From NCBI GenBank assembly GCA_001310455.1, contig BAXG01000002.1, positions 124,001 to 188,000 of the forward strand: 64,000 nt of DNA. The letters run 5' to 3'. The stretch is from Photobacterium sp. JCM 19050. GTDB taxonomy: Bacteria; Pseudomonadota; Gammaproteobacteria; Enterobacterales; Vibrionaceae. Made by a program: the position numbers and the translations under genes. Of this stretch, positions 1-9,976 are shown piece after piece (the stretch's first letter is position 1; each line of letters starts with the position of its first letter). The notes beneath the pieces were generated by a model, which saw only the letters and a program-made list of their open reading frames with translations, searched no databases and was not told the origin of the DNA.

Positions 1-331
1 TGACAAGGAAAATGCGACGACGGGCCATTTCCAGCAGGATTTCGTTGTAGAGATTGTCGAATTCCTGGTTGAGCTTGAGCACTTTGGACTGAATTTTAGC
101 AAGCAGGTGTTTGGCATTTTCGTCGCCACCCTGCTCTTCATTAATCAGGATGCGGCGTTTAACGTTGGCAAAGCGTACCTGGTAAAACTCATCCAGATTG
201 CTGGAGAAAATACCTAAAAAGCGCACTCTTTCGATGATAGGAACCGTCTTGTCTGCCGCCTCCTGAAGCACCCTTTCATTGAATGACAGCCAGCTGAGTT
301 CCTTTTCGATAAACTGCGGTTCGGTGCTCAT
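1..331 (-). CDS. ppk1: Polyphosphate kinase 1, N-terminal part (cut by window edge)
   Basis: Polyphosphate kinase PPK1 polymerises the gamma-phosphate of ATP into inorganic polyphosphate. Only the first ~110 residues are present; the gene runs off the left edge. The start ([20 protein letters not shown]) and the segment [19 protein letters not shown] are the hallmark N-terminal PPK1 region. The ATG at 329-331 is preceded by AGGAG at a good distance. The frame is open throughout. It lies 24 bases downstream of gcvR on the same strand and next to the pst genes and ppk2, forming a phosphate/polyphosphate neighbourhood. The catalytic histidines lie outside the window. Confidence 0.93.
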   Translation of the reverse strand, partial: MSTEPQFIEKELSWLSFNERVLQEAADKTVPIIERVRFLGIFSSNLDEFYQVRFANVKRRILINEEQGGDENAKHLLAKIQSKVLKLNQEFDNLYNEILLEMARRRIFLV

Positions 332-355
332 AAATCTCCTTATAAGTTTTTATTT

Positions 356-868
356 TTACTCGGTTCCCGGACTTTCCAATTCCACGATAAGATCATCTGA
401 AAGGGCTTCAAGCGCATCCTGCAGAGAATCCAAATCTGACTCTTTATCAGTATTTAAGTCAAAACGGGCGACAAACATCATGGTGGCCGTGTTGGCCGCA
501 CTCTCTGTATGCGTGATGAGTTTGATTATGTTGATACCAAGCCCCGCCAGTACCCGGGTTGCTTCCTGCACTATTCCCGGGCGGTCGTTCCCGGTGACAG
601 TTAACTGATGGGTTGCGGTATCTGCCGGCGCTTTTACTGAAGGTTCACTGATTTGGATATCCAGATCTGAGATACCTTTCAGCGCGGCAGTCAGTGCAGG
701 AATGTGGGACTCCTGAACCGCAATTTGAAGAATACCCGCAAAGTACCCAGACAACTTACTGAACCGGCTTGCCTGCCAACTTCCCTGGTGCTCAAGTACG
801 GCATTCGAAACTTGCTCTACCAACCCCGGACGATCTGCACCGATAATGGTGATAACCAGCTGTTTCAT
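356..868 (-). CDS. gcvR: Glycine cleavage system repressor-like double ACT-domain protein
   Basis: 170-residue protein made of two ACT domains, the first starting at MKQLVITIIGADRPGLVEQV and the second near residue 85 with VTGNDRPGIVQEAT. Both carry the ligand-site pattern DRPGxV. GcvR-type proteins bind glycine and antagonise the activator GcvA at the glycine cleavage operon. The frame extends ten codons further upstream, but the ATG at 866-868 gives the family N-terminus and has a GGGGA ribosome site. It is transcribed towards ppk1 and diverges from pstC. No gcvA or gcvTHP gene is in the window, so the regulatory role rests on family resemblance. Confidence 0.85.
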   Translation of the reverse strand: MKQLVITIIGADRPGLVEQVSNAVLEHQGSWQASRFSKLSGYFAGILQIAVQESHIPALTAALKGISDLDIQISEPSVKAPADTATHQLTVTGNDRPGIVQEATRVLAGLGINIIKLITHTESAANTATMMFVARFDLNTDKESDLDSLQDALEALSDDLIVELESPGTE

Positions 869-1045
869 AAATGTTCCCCGCTGTTGTCTTTTTGTCAATT
901 ATTAAAGTTAACCTAATTCAATTCCAGACAGAAAAACAACGACTTTTGAGAATTGCGGAATATTTCGGTTATCGGGAGGCTAACCCCCGGCGATTGCATT
1001 TTTATTTCAAGGAAATAGCTGGGATAATTTCCTGTCGTCACATTA

Positions 1046-1063
1046 CTGTCATCAAAACGACAT
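1046..1063 (+). promoter_or_regulatory. Candidate Pho box upstream of pstC
   Basis: CTGTCAT at 1046-1052 is a perfect PhoB half-site. A weaker half, ACGACAT, begins 11 bases later, the spacing expected of a Pho box. A further near-match, CTGTCGT, sits at 1032-1038 but is out of phase at 14 bases. The site is about 35 bases before the pstC ATG and next to a TATTAT. Regulation of pst genes by PhoB under phosphate starvation is established in relatives; the site itself is inferred from weak sequence. Confidence 0.4.
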
Positions 1064-1095
1064 ATTATGTTTTGCTTGTCTGAACTGAGGTAACA

Positions 1096-3322
1096 ATGGC
1101 CATCACGAAAACAGAGCTGCTTGAGGGCTGCCGCCGTCGCCGCTTGCGGGACCGTACTGCAAAGCTTGCAGTTACCGCTGGTGGTGTTGCCGTTCTGTGT
1201 GCCTTGGTTTTGATTTTTATCTTTTTGCTGTATGTCACGCTGCCTCTTTTCCGTGCCCCGGATGTCTCTGTTGCCAAGTCTTTCTCCCCGCCTGTCAGCA
1301 TGAGGTCTATGCCGTCGGTCTGGATGACGACAGCCACCTGGGTTACGCATTTACCCGAGCCGGTGAACTGGCTTATTTCGAAGTAGGTGCTGACAAACCG
1401 CTGACCAACGCTGTGTGGCAGTTGATGGACTCCCCGCTGTCTTTTTCTGCAACATTGCCATCAGATCGGTTTTACGCTTACGGCGGTGCACACGGTGAGA
1501 TCCAGGTTGTGACCCCGGGGTTTACCTCGCATTACCAGAATGGCGCCAATATCTACCGTCCGAAAACCCTGTTCCCTGTCGGTGGCCGCCCGGTAGTTGT
1601 TGACGAAAAAGCCCGGCCAGTGACTGCCCTTAACGTTATTCCTTATGCTGATGGGGTGATGGCTGTCAGCCAGGCTGGGGGTAACGACCTGTTGCTTAGC
1701 CGGATAAATGCCTCCGGAAATGTGATTTCATCCGTTACCGTGCCTGATACCGAGCACCAACTGGTCAGTTTGCTGTTAACACCGGATGGTCGGCAGCTTT
1801 ACGCGCTGTACCCAAATCAGCTTTCGGTTTACCCGATCTCTGAAAAGGGAAAGCGTATCAGCCTCAGAGAAGTGCTGCCGTTTGATGGGAATGCCAAGCC
1901 GATGGGCATGTTCCTGCTCGCCGGGGCGAATTCATTGATGTTGCGCTTTGATGATGGCACGACCGAACAGTGGTTTGATGTGCTGCGTGACGGTGAGCGA
2001 GTACTGACTAAAATCCGGACATTTGCAGAAACCGGCAGTAACAAGGCCGGAAACAGTGGCAATGCTTCAGCCGGCGCTGCGGGGGAATTTTACCGCAAGT
2101 CTTTTTCAAGCTGGTCTGCTGAAAGTCAAACGCTGTCTTTGTATGCAACCACCAGCAACAGCGTGGATACTTTCTCACTGCATTACGCTGAGCCAGCAGA
2201 GGCAATGGCGTTTTCGCCTCGGGCGGATCACCTCCTGCTTGCAGGGGAAAACAAGTGGGCATTGATTAACGTTGATAACCCGCACCCGGAAGTGAGCTGG
2301 GATTCGCTTTGGGAAAAGGTCTGGTATGAAGCTACCCTGAACCGGCGTATGTCTGGCAGTCCACTTCTGCAAGTGACGATTTTGAATCCAAACTCAGCCT
2401 GATACCGATTACGTTTGGTACGCTGAAAGTCACTCTTTATACCATGTTGTTTGCCGTGCCACTGGCGGTGGGTGGGGCTATTTACACGGCTTACTTTATG
2501 CCGTCGTCCATGCGCCGGGTAGTGAAGCCAACGGTAGAAATTATGGAAGCCCTGCCTACCGTAATTATCGGCTTTCTGGCCGGTCTGTGGCTTGCCCCGC
2601 TGGTGGAAGAAAACCTGGCATCTGTGATGCTGCTGGTGACATTTCTGCCGCTGTTTATGATTTTAGTTGGTGCTGCCTGGCCTATGGTTGGCCGCCGCGT
2701 TTACGGATCTGTACAGGGCAACTGGCATGCGATCATTCTGGTGCCGCTTATTCTGCTGTTCGGGTATTTTTGCTTCCAGCTTGGCCCCTGGATTGAGCAG
2801 ACCTACCTCGGTGGTGATGCGCGGGTATACCTGACCCATGAACTGGGTATCAGCTATGATCAGCGCAATGCGCTTGTTGTGGGTGTAGCGATGGGCTTTG
2901 CTGTTGTACCGACCATTTTCAGTATTGCGGAAGATGCCATTTTCTCCGTCCCCTCGCATCTTAGCTTTGGCTCTCTGGCGCTTGGGGCAACGCAGTGGCA
3001 AACCCTGACCAAGGTGATTTTGCTGACGGCAAGCCCGGGTATCTTCTCCGCTATCATGATGGGGATCGGCCGGGCGGTGGGCGAAACCATGATTGTATTG
3101 ATGGCGACCGGCAACACCCCAATTATGGACTGGAGCTTCTTTGAGGGCTTGCGAACCCTTTCAGCCAATATTGCCGTGGAGATGCCGGAGTCGGAAGTAG
3201 GAAGTTCCCATTACCGAATTTTGTTCCTTGCTGCGTTTGTGCTGTTTGTATCCACCTTTATTTTCAATACGCTGGCTGAATTTATCCGTCAGAGACTGCG
3301 GGAGAAATACAGTGCGCTTTAA
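1096..3322 (+). CDS. pstC: Phosphate ABC transporter permease PstC, long form (frame broken twice)
   Basis: Inner-membrane permease of the high-affinity phosphate importer. The restored protein is about 742 residues, more than twice the E. coli PstC. It has a membrane helix at residues ~24-47, then a large periplasmic region (~60-430) with beta-propeller-like repeats (TPDGRQLYALYP, AFSPRADHLLLAG), then the permease domain ending in the coupling motif region RAVGETMIVLMATG. This long form is usual in marine gammaproteobacteria. The frame changes near 1290 and near 2331, each repaired by one extra base (a C in a C run; GG for G in the ..WYEG.. region). It overlaps nothing and abuts pstA by two bases. 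Probably sequencing error, not a dead gene. Confidence 0.88.
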
Positions 3323-3324
3323 CG

Positions 3325-4931
3325 GTGGAGCAGACTCAGCCGATGTTTAAATGGTTCAGATCAGGCAGCCCGTGGATTTGGCTGTCCGGCGGCATGGTCA
3401 GCATCAGTCTGGTGGCAGTACTGGGCGTTTTGCTGCTGATTGGTTGGAAGGGCCTGAGTTATTTCTGGCCTGCGCCGGTTTACCAGTTTGAGGTGCGCTC
3501 TCCCGGCGGCAATACTCAGCGTATTATTGGTCAGATTTACGAGCGTAAGGCGGTTTCGACCTCTCAGCTCAGTGATGCCGGGCAGGATGTGTCCGGTTTA
3601 CCGCATCAGGTTGAACGTATACTGGTAAAAACCGGGAACCGTGACCTGCAAAACCATGATTTCACTTACATCCTGAAACCGTTTATTGCCTCCCAAACCA
3701 CACCTGCCGGAATGGTGGCGGTAGAGCGTGTGCAGGGTGGAGAGTTTTACGGCAAGCTGCTGAACGTCATTATTGAAGGGAAAACCTTTCAACCCGGAAG
3801 TGAGGTGCTTTCTTCTGTCGTTGCGCTGGGTTCAGCGCACCAGGCTCAGATAGATACGCTGCAAACCTCGTTGGCCTCACTCAACCACCGCCTGATAAAA
3901 CTTGGGGATACCCGCAAGCCGGAGCGCGAGCAGTTGCAGGTTCAGATACAGGAAGTGGACGTGGCATTGGCCGCGTTGCGAAATGAGCTGAAAAGCTCGT
4001 CCCTGCTGGTTGAAACATCCGGCGGGAACGACGTATCTATTCCCCTTGGCAATGTGGTCAACGCCTGGCTTCCCAACGACATGGGCGCAGGTGACAAGCT
4101 GGTACACTGGGTCAGACAGATTGCCAGCTTTGTGTCGAGCGATCCCCGTGAAGCGAATACGGAAGGGGGAGTGTTTCCGGCCATTTTTGGCACTGTGTTC
4201 CTGGTTATCCTGATGTCGATGATGGTGACGCCACTTGGTGTTGTGGCGGCGATTTACCTTCATGAGTATGCCAAGAAAAATGCCTTTACCCGGATTATCC
4301 GCATTGCAGTGGTTAACCTTGCCGGTGTACCGTCTATTGTTTACGGGGTCTTTGGCCTCGGCTTTCTGGTGTACATGGTGGGCGGGAATATCGACCGGCT
4401 GTTCTTTTCCGACGGCTTGCCCAACCCGACTTTCGGCACGCCAGGCGTATTGTGGTCGGCGCTCACGCTTGCCCTGCTGACGTTGCCGGTTGTGATTGTG
4501 GCGACTGAAGAGGGCCTGACGCGCATTCCGGCATCTGTCCGGCATGGCTCATTGGCGTTGGGGGCGACCAAGGCAGAAACCCTTTGGCGTGTTGTATTGC
4601 CTATGGCAAGCCCGGCCATTATGACAGGGCTTATTCTTGCGGTAGCCCGCGCAGCCGGGGAAGTGGCCCCGCTGATGCTGGTCGGGGTGGTGAAGGTGGC
4701 GCCGGACTTGCCGGTTGACAGATCTTCCCTTATGTCCACCTCGACCGGAAATTTATGCACCTGGGCTACCATATTTATGATGTGGGTTTTCAAAGCCCGA
4801 ATGTTGAGGCGTCCCGGCCGCTGGTTTACGCGACTTCTTTCCTCTTGGTAACGGTCATTGTCGCGTTGAACCTTGCGGCGATAGCAATCCGTAACCACCT
4901 GCGGGAAAAGTACCGCACGCTTGAACAATAA
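3325..4931 (+). CDS. pstA: Phosphate ABC transporter permease PstA, long form (one frame break)
   Basis: Second permease of the Pst importer, about 535 residues after repair. A helix at ~17-39 is followed by a periplasmic insert with a heptad-like stretch (QAQIDTLQTSLASLNHRL), then the permease core with the coupling-loop sequence SLALGATKAETLWRVVLP and RAAGEVAPLMLVG. The start is GTG at 3325, two bases after the pstC stop, so translation is probably coupled. A base is missing near 4729: one more C in the C run restores SSPYVHLDRKFMHLGYHIYD and the stop at 4929-4931. It pairs with PstC to form the channel energised by PstB. Confidence 0.88.
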
Positions 4932-4949
4932 CGCTTTGTTGGAGAAATC

Positions 4950-5766
4950 ATGTTTTCGGTAAATGCAGCGATTGGCATTCCTGAACCGATAGATTTGGAC
5001 AATTTGCCTGAGGATCAGACCGCACTGACCGTCAAAGACCTGAACTTGTCTTACAACGGCAAGCCGGCGTTGTTTGATATTAACATGCGCATCCCCAAAG
5101 GCAGGTTACGGCGTTCATTGGCCCGTCCGGCTGCGGGAAATCCACATTGCTACGCTGTATCAACCGGCTCAACGATCTGATTGAAGGCTGTGACGTTTAT
5201 GGCGAAATAACCCTTCACGGCCAGAATATTTATGGGCGGGATGTGATGTTGCGGCGCTCCGCCGCCGGATTGGGATGGTATTTCAGCGTCCGAACCCGTT
5301 TCCGAAGTCCGTCTACGAAAACGTGGTTTACGGCCTTCGCCTGCAGGGAATTAGAGATACCCGCGCACTTGATGAAGCCGTGGAGCGATCTCTGCGCGCC
5401 GCCGCGCTATGGGATGAGGTGAAAGATCGCCTGAATGAGAATGCCTTCGGGCTTTCCGGTGGTCAGCAGCAGCGTTTGGTGATTGCGCGGGCCATTGCTA
5501 TTGAGCCGGAAGTGCTGCTGCTGGACGAGCCGACATCGGCGCTGGATCCGATATCAACCCTTACAATTGAAGAGCTGATATACGATCTGAAAACCAAGTA
5601 CACTGTGGTGATAGTTACCCACAACATGCAGCAGGCAGCGCGGGTGTCGGATCAGACCGCGTTTATGAACCTGGGCCGGCTGGTGGAATACGCAGATACC
5701 AATACTATCTTTACCACACCGAAGAACAAGCAGACGGAAGATTACATTACCGGCCGCTACGGATAA
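4950..5766 (+). CDS. pstB: Phosphate ABC transporter ATPase PstB (two frame breaks)
   Basis: ATP-binding subunit of the phosphate importer, 272 residues after repair. Visible motifs are Walker A (GPSGCGKST, restored), Q-loop [15 protein letters not shown], signature LSGGQQQRL, Walker [13 protein letters not shown] and the switch histidine in VVIVTHNM. One base is missing near 5105 (GGG read as GG in the [11 protein letters not shown] segment) and one near 5251 (GG read as G just before [10 protein letters not shown]). It ends 9 bases before phoU, whose ribosome site overlaps the pstB stop codon, so the two are certainly one transcript. Confidence 0.9.
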
Positions 5767-5775
5767 GGAGCTCTC

Positions 5776-6482
5776 TTGGATAACGTTAACCTCGGCAGGC
5801 ATATTTCCGGTCAGTTCAACAACGAGCTGGAAGCAATCCGTACGCATGTCCTTGCGATGGGGGGCCTGGTAGAGCGCCAGCTTACTGATGCGCTGCAGGC
5901 AATCCATGAACAGGATATGGATCTGGCCAAGCATGTTATCCGGGAAGATCACAAGGTTAACTCCATGGAAGTGGCCATTGATGAGGCCTGTACGCGGATT
6001 ATTGCCAAACGCCAGCCGACCGCCGGTGACCTGCGCCTGGTGATGGCGATCATCAAAACCATCACCGACCTTGAAAGAATCGGCGATGCGGCAAACAGCA
6101 TTGCCAATATGGCGCTGGACAATTCCAGCGGCGAACAGAAACCTTTTCTGGTATCTCTGGAAAACCTGGGTCACAAAGCAGCGAAAATGCTCCACAAGGC
6201 ACTGGATGCGTTTGCCCGGATGGATGTGGACGCGGCGCTGGAAGTCTACCGTTCTGATGAATCGCTCGACCGGGAATATGAAGGCATCATTCGCCAGTTG
6301 ATGACGTACATGATGGAAGACCCGCGTTCCATCCCCAATGTGCTTGAAGTCATGTGTCGCTGCGCGCCATTGAACGGGTCGGGGACCGTTGCCAGAATAT
6401 TTGCGAATACATTATTTATTTCGTGAAGGGCAAGGATATCCGCCATACCAACAAAGACGATTTAGAACGCATCCTGCGCTAA
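5776..6482 (+). CDS. phoU: Phosphate signalling/transport regulator PhoU (one frame break)
   Basis: PhoU links the Pst transporter to the PhoR/PhoB system and keeps it off when phosphate is plentiful. The restored protein is 235 residues, two repeats of a three-helix bundle with the metal-binding patterns ExxxDRxxDAAxxI-like in [18 protein letters not shown] and [16 protein letters not shown]. The start is TTG at 5776, chosen because AAGGAG lies five bases upstream and no in-frame ATG fits. A G is missing near 6356; adding it gives [17 protein letters not shown] and the normal C-terminus [10 protein letters not shown] strong terminator follows directly, closing the operon. Confidence 0.9.
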
Positions 6483-6499
6483 TCCCGTTTTTGCTAAAG

Positions 6500-6532
6500 A
6501 CAACGTTTCCTGAAAAGGGACGTTGTTTTTTT
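6500..6532 (+). terminator. Rho-independent terminator of the pst-phoU operon
   Basis: A seven-base stem (ACAACGT with ACGTTGT) is followed by a run of seven T. It starts 18 bases after the phoU stop and separates the operon from ppk2. Confidence 0.8.
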
Positions 6533-6593
6533 ATGCCAGTTTTCCTACGGTGATAAATAATTTTGTTATAAACGCCAGTATCAGGGAGGTGGC

Positions 6594-7394
6594 ATGGCGA
6601 AAAAGAAAAAACTCTCCAAACAAGCCTATGAGACACGGTTGGTCGAGCTTCAGATAGAGCTGGTCAAATTACAGGAATGGGTTAAAAAGACCGGCCTCAA
6701 AGTCGTGGTGATATTTGAAGGGCGTGACGCAGCCGGAAAAGGCGGTGTTATCAAACGCATCATGGAAAAACTCAACCCCCGCGTATGCCGGGTGGTGGCA
6801 TTGGACAAGCCGACGGAGCGTGAGCGCACCCAATGGTACTTCCAGCGCTACGCTGCTCACTTGCCTGCTGCCGGTGAAATTGTCCTTTTTGACCGCAGTT
6901 GGTACAACCGGGCCGGTGTTGAGCGCGTGATGGGATTTTGCAGTGACGACGAATACGAAGAATTTATGCGAAGCTGCCCTGAGTTCGAACGAATGCTCCA
7001 GCGCTCCGGCATTATTCTGGTGAAGTACTGGTTTTCTGTTTCGGATGAAGAGCAGGAGAAGCGGTTCCTTGAGCGAGTGAATACCCCAATCAAACGGTGG
7101 AAGTTCAGCCCGATGGATTTGGAATCCAGAAGTCGTTGGGCAGAGTATTCGCAGGCGAAGGACCGGATGTTCGCCTACACCGACACCAAAGATTCCCCTT
7201 GGTGGGTAGTCGAAGCTGATGACAAGAAGTCCGCCCGGATAAACTGTATCTCCCACTTTCTGAAGCAGATTCCGTACGAGGCGATTGAATATCCGGAACT
7301 GGAACTGCCGCCCCTTAATCAGGAAGGCTACATCCGGGCGCCGATAGAATCGCAAAACTTTGTCCCGGATGAGGCGGCAGAATTAAAAAAATAA
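6594..7394 (+). CDS. ppk2: Polyphosphate kinase 2 family protein
   Basis: PPK2 enzymes use polyphosphate to phosphorylate nucleoside di- or monophosphates, or run the reverse reaction. The 266-residue protein carries Walker A FEGRDAAGKGG at 41-51, the lid/Walker B region LFDRSWYNRAGVERVMGF (~97-114) and the family block RWKFSPMDLESRSRW. It appears to be a single-domain member. Which nucleotide it prefers cannot be settled by eye. The ATG at 6594 has AGGGAGG seven bases upstream. It has its own unit after the phoU terminator, converges with cutC with no gap, and is close to ppk1, suggesting coordinated polyP synthesis and use. Confidence 0.92.
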   Translation: MAKKKKLSKQAYETRLVELQIELVKLQEWVKKTGLKVVVIFEGRDAAGKGGVIKRIMEKLNPRVCRVVALDKPTERERTQWYFQRYAAHLPAAGEIVLFDRSWYNRAGVERVMGFCSDDEYEEFMRSCPEFERMLQRSGIILVKYWFSVSDEEQEKRFLERVNTPIKRWKFSPMDLESRSRWAEYSQAKDRMFAYTDTKDSPWWVVEADDKKSARINCISHFLKQIPYEAIEYPELELPPLNQEGYIRAPIESQNFVPDEAAELKK

Positions 7395-8132
7395 TCAGAA
7401 CTCGCTGACAGCAGCCACAGTGCGTTCGATGGTTCCACGGCAGGTACTGGGGATGGCAAAGTCATCCACATTGCCCATCGAAGCCTGGCCGGCTACGGTC
7501 AGCATTTTTGATGCCCGGGTGGTTTTGCCGGAAAGGTGAATTTCCCGGGCACCTGTTACGCTGATAATGCGGGCTGCGTTGTCAGGTGATACCCCAGCAC
7601 CCGGCATGACAGAGAGCCTGTTTCCACAGTACTCAACCATCTTTTTCAACACCGGAATTCCCTCCGATGCATTGCTCGCCTGTCCGGAGGTCAATACGCG
7701 CTCAACGCCCTGGGTCATCAGGAAATCCAGCCCACCGTAGAGGTCGCTGCACTGATCGATAGCGCGGTGGAAAGTGACACCCATCCCGCCAGCCATTTTC
7801 ATCATTTCAGCCACAGCGCTCTGGTTTACTGTCGCGTCCTGATTAAGGGCTCCAATAACGACACCCGGTAAACCGGCAGTTTTTGCCTGATGGATATCTG
7901 CCAGCATGATTTCAATGTCGTTGTCACTGAAATAGAAATCACCCTGACGGGGACGAATAATGGCATATACCGGCACGGTCGAAAGCTTTGCTGCCTGTTT
8001 CATGTAACCGGCGCTGGCGGTAAGGCCACCTGCGACCAGAGAAGCACAAAGTTCAATACGGTTTGCGCCGCCTGAAATGGCACGGGAGAGCGAATCAATA
8101 TTGTCGATACAGACTTCGACAGTTACAGACAT
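7395..8132 (-). CDS. cutC: CutC family protein (copper homeostasis family)
   Basis: 245-residue TIM-barrel protein of the CutC family, with characteristic segments EVCIDNIDSLSRAISGGANRIELC at the start, PVYAIIRPRQGDFYFS, and FHRAIDQCSDLY. CutC was first linked to copper tolerance in E. coli, but its biochemical activity remains unsettled, so the name should be read as a family label. The frame is intact and the ATG at 8130-8132 follows a usable ribosome site (AAGGAG). Its stop codon lies directly against the ppk2 stop on the opposite strand. Confidence 0.9.
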   Translation of the reverse strand: MSVTVEVCIDNIDSLSRAISGGANRIELCASLVAGGLTASAGYMKQAAKLSTVPVYAIIRPRQGDFYFSDNDIEIMLADIHQAKTAGLPGVVIGALNQDATVNQSAVAEMMKMAGGMGVTFHRAIDQCSDLYGGLDFLMTQGVERVLTSGQASNASEGIPVLKKMVEYCGNRLSVMPGAGVSPDNAARIISVTGAREIHLSGKTTRASKMLTVAGQASMGNVDDFAIPSTCRGTIERTVAAVSEF

Positions 8133-8271
8133 GAATAACTCCTTGTTGTCTTACACGCTCTGAAGCGATGGCAACAACCTTACCTGCTTGGAAAAAAATG
8201 GGAAGTTATTTGCACTTTAGCGGGTCTGAAAAGAGGTGAAAGGGTGACGGGGATTACGAAAGGCCAGATAC

Positions 8272-8306
8272 AAAAAGGGCCCGGTGGTCCGGGCCTCTCG
8301 TTTTTG
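8272..8306 (-). terminator. Terminator downstream of ahpC
   Basis: Strong hairpin: 8277-8284 (GGGCCCGG) pairs with 8289-8296 around a TGGT loop. On the minus strand it is followed by a U run, as expected for the end of ahpC. T-rich sequence on the other side could also let it work from the plus strand. Confidence 0.75.
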
Positions 8307-8355
8307 TATGCTGACTTTTTGGCTTTACGCTTACGCGTTAGTCAAATGCCTGAGA

Positions 8356-8957
8356 TTACAGGTCTTCAGTGTGTGCAGACAGGTACTTGGCAACGCCTTC
8401 TGGAGACGCGTCCATACCTTCTTTACCTTTTTCCCACTGAGCAGGGCATACTTCGCCGTGAGTCTCGTGGAATTGCAGGGCGTCAACCATGCGCAGCATT
8501 TCGTCGATGTTACGGCCCAGTGGCAGGTCGTTAACTACCTGGTGACGAACAACGCCTTCTTTGTCGATAAGGAAAGAACCGCGGAAAGCAACGCCAGCTT
8601 CTGGGTGCTCAACGTCATAGGCCTGGCAGATTTCATGCTTAACATCTGCAACTAGTGGGTAACGAACCTGGCCGATACCACCGTTGTCTACGGACGTGTT
8701 ACGCCATGCGTTGTGAGTAAACTGGGAATCGATAGAAACACCGATTACTTCAACACCGCGTGACTGGAATTCTTCGATACGCTTGTCAAAAGCGATCAGC
8801 TCAGAAGGGCACACAAAAGTGAAGTCAAGTGGGTAGAAGAAAACAACAGCAGATTTACCTTCAATGTGCTGCTTGAGGTTAAAGTTTTCTACAATTTCAC
8901 CGTTGCGAGAACTGCTGCGGCAGTAAAATCTGGTGCCTGACGACCTACTAGTACCAT
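8356..8957 (-). CDS. ahpC: Typical 2-Cys peroxiredoxin AhpC/Prx (one frame break)
   Basis: Reduces hydrogen peroxide and organic peroxides using thiols. The restored protein has 200 residues: MVLVGRQAPDFTAAAVLANG at the start, the peroxidatic cysteine at C50 in FYPLDFTFVCPSE, and the resolving cysteine in HGEVCPAQW. Its sequence resembles the eukaryote-like Prx1/BAS1 group more than E. coli AhpC. One base is missing near 8904 (AAA read as AA in VLANGE); without the repair the reading frame falsely extends into the promoter. The start ATG at 8955-8957 has AGGAG upstream. It is divergent from oxyR, which probably controls it. No ahpF is adjacent. Confidence 0.92.
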
Positions 8958-9079
8958 AACTTAGCTCCTGAATTTGGTTAGCCCTTAATTGGGAATCCGT
9001 GTTTAAGCGAGACAAACTATAGTCAACCTGATAGATTGAAAAAAGCGGATTATTTAGATTGGTATAATCGAAAAAAGCG
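8958..9079. promoter_or_regulatory. Divergent ahpC/oxyR control region
   Basis: This 122-base divergent region holds a dyad CTAT-N10-ATAG at 9017-9034, reminiscent of OxyR ATAG half-sites but with non-canonical spacing. A direct repeat of GAAAAAAGCG occurs at 9038-9047 and 9070-9079, 32 bases apart. A perfect TATAAT at 9063-9068 points towards oxyR. On the minus strand, TTGACT near 9021-9026 could serve as the -35 of ahpC. Promoter and operator calls are inferred. Confidence 0.45.
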
Positions 9080-9976
9080 ATGAGCAAATTTCCATCAATC
9101 AAGCAGTTACACTATTTGGTGGTGCTGCACGAGACGCGACACTTTGGTGAGGCAGCCAAACGCTGCTTTGTTAGTCAGTCGACCCTGAGCTCCGGTATTC
9201 AGAAACTGGAAGATACCGTGGGTTGCCAGTTGATCGAACGTGACAGTAAAACCCTTGTTTTTACATCACTTGGCGAAGATGTGGTAGCCAGAAGCCGGGA
9301 GATTTTATCCCGTAGCCGGGATCTGATGGAGCTGAGCCAATGCGTGGGAGATGCCACCCAGGGCAAGCTCCGGGTGGGCTGTATTCCGACCATTGCCCCG
9401 TTCCTTCTGAGCGACTTAGTGCAGGAAATCAATACAAAATATCCGAATCTCAGTTTGCTTTTGCGGGAAGATACCACCACCAATTTACTGGCAGCGCTGC
9501 ACAATGGTGAAATGGATGTGCTGGTGTTGGCGATGCCGGTTGAAATTGGTGGAATGCGCTGCCGGATTGTCGGGAAGGATGCATTTAAGATGGTGATGAG
9601 CCGGGAACAAGCCAGCCAGGTCAGGGTGCCTATCCGCTATGCAGACCTGCCGGATGAGTCGGTGTATCTTCTTGAACGGGAACACTGCCTGACGGAACAT
9701 GCGGTGTCAGCCTGTCGCCTGACATCAAAAGAAAAAATTAACCCATTTTCTGCCACCAGCCTCCATACCTTGGTGCAGATGGTCGCCAACGGTCTCGGTA
9801 CGACCTTTATTCCGCAGATGGCGATTGACCACGGACTGTTGAGCAACCAAAACCTGGTGATTGTCGATCCGCCGGGGCAGGCAGCATATCGTGAGATTGG
9901 GCTGGTTTGGCGCCCGACCTCCAGCCGTATCAGAACTTTCCAACTTTTGGCGGATATTGTTGAGGGGATCCTCTAG
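9080..9976 (+). CDS. oxyR: Hydrogen peroxide sensor/regulator OxyR (LysR family)
   Basis: 298-residue LysR-type regulator with an N-terminal winged helix-turn-helix (FGEAAKRCFVSQSTLSSGIQ, ~23-41) and a periplasmic-binding-like effector domain. The two cysteines C203 and C212 (REHCLTEHAVSACR) have the nine-residue spacing of the redox pair C199/C208 in E. coli OxyR, which separates it from other LysR proteins. Oxidation forms a disulfide and switches on antioxidant genes, including the divergent ahpC. The frame is intact. There is no clear Shine-Dalgarno sequence before the ATG, and a TATAAT only 12 bases upstream suggests a very short leader. Confidence 0.92.
   Translation: MSKFPSIKQLHYLVVLHETRHFGEAAKRCFVSQSTLSSGIQKLEDTVGCQLIERDSKTLVFTSLGEDVVARSREILSRSRDLMELSQCVGDATQGKLRVGCIPTIAPFLLSDLVQEINTKYPNLSLLLREDTTTNLLAALHNGEMDVLVLAMPVEIGGMRCRIVGKDAFKMVMSREQASQVRVPIRYADLPDESVYLLEREHCLTEHAVSACRLTSKEKINPFSATSLHTLVQMVANGLGTTFIPQMAIDHGLLSNQNLVIVDPPGQAAYREIGLVWRPTSSRIRTFQLLADIVEGIL

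Noticed and set aside
1032..1052. Pho box made of CTGTCGT and CTGTCAT
   Set aside because: The halves are 14 bases apart rather than 11, so they would sit on different helix faces. The 1046-1063 pairing was kept as the weaker but correctly spaced candidate.
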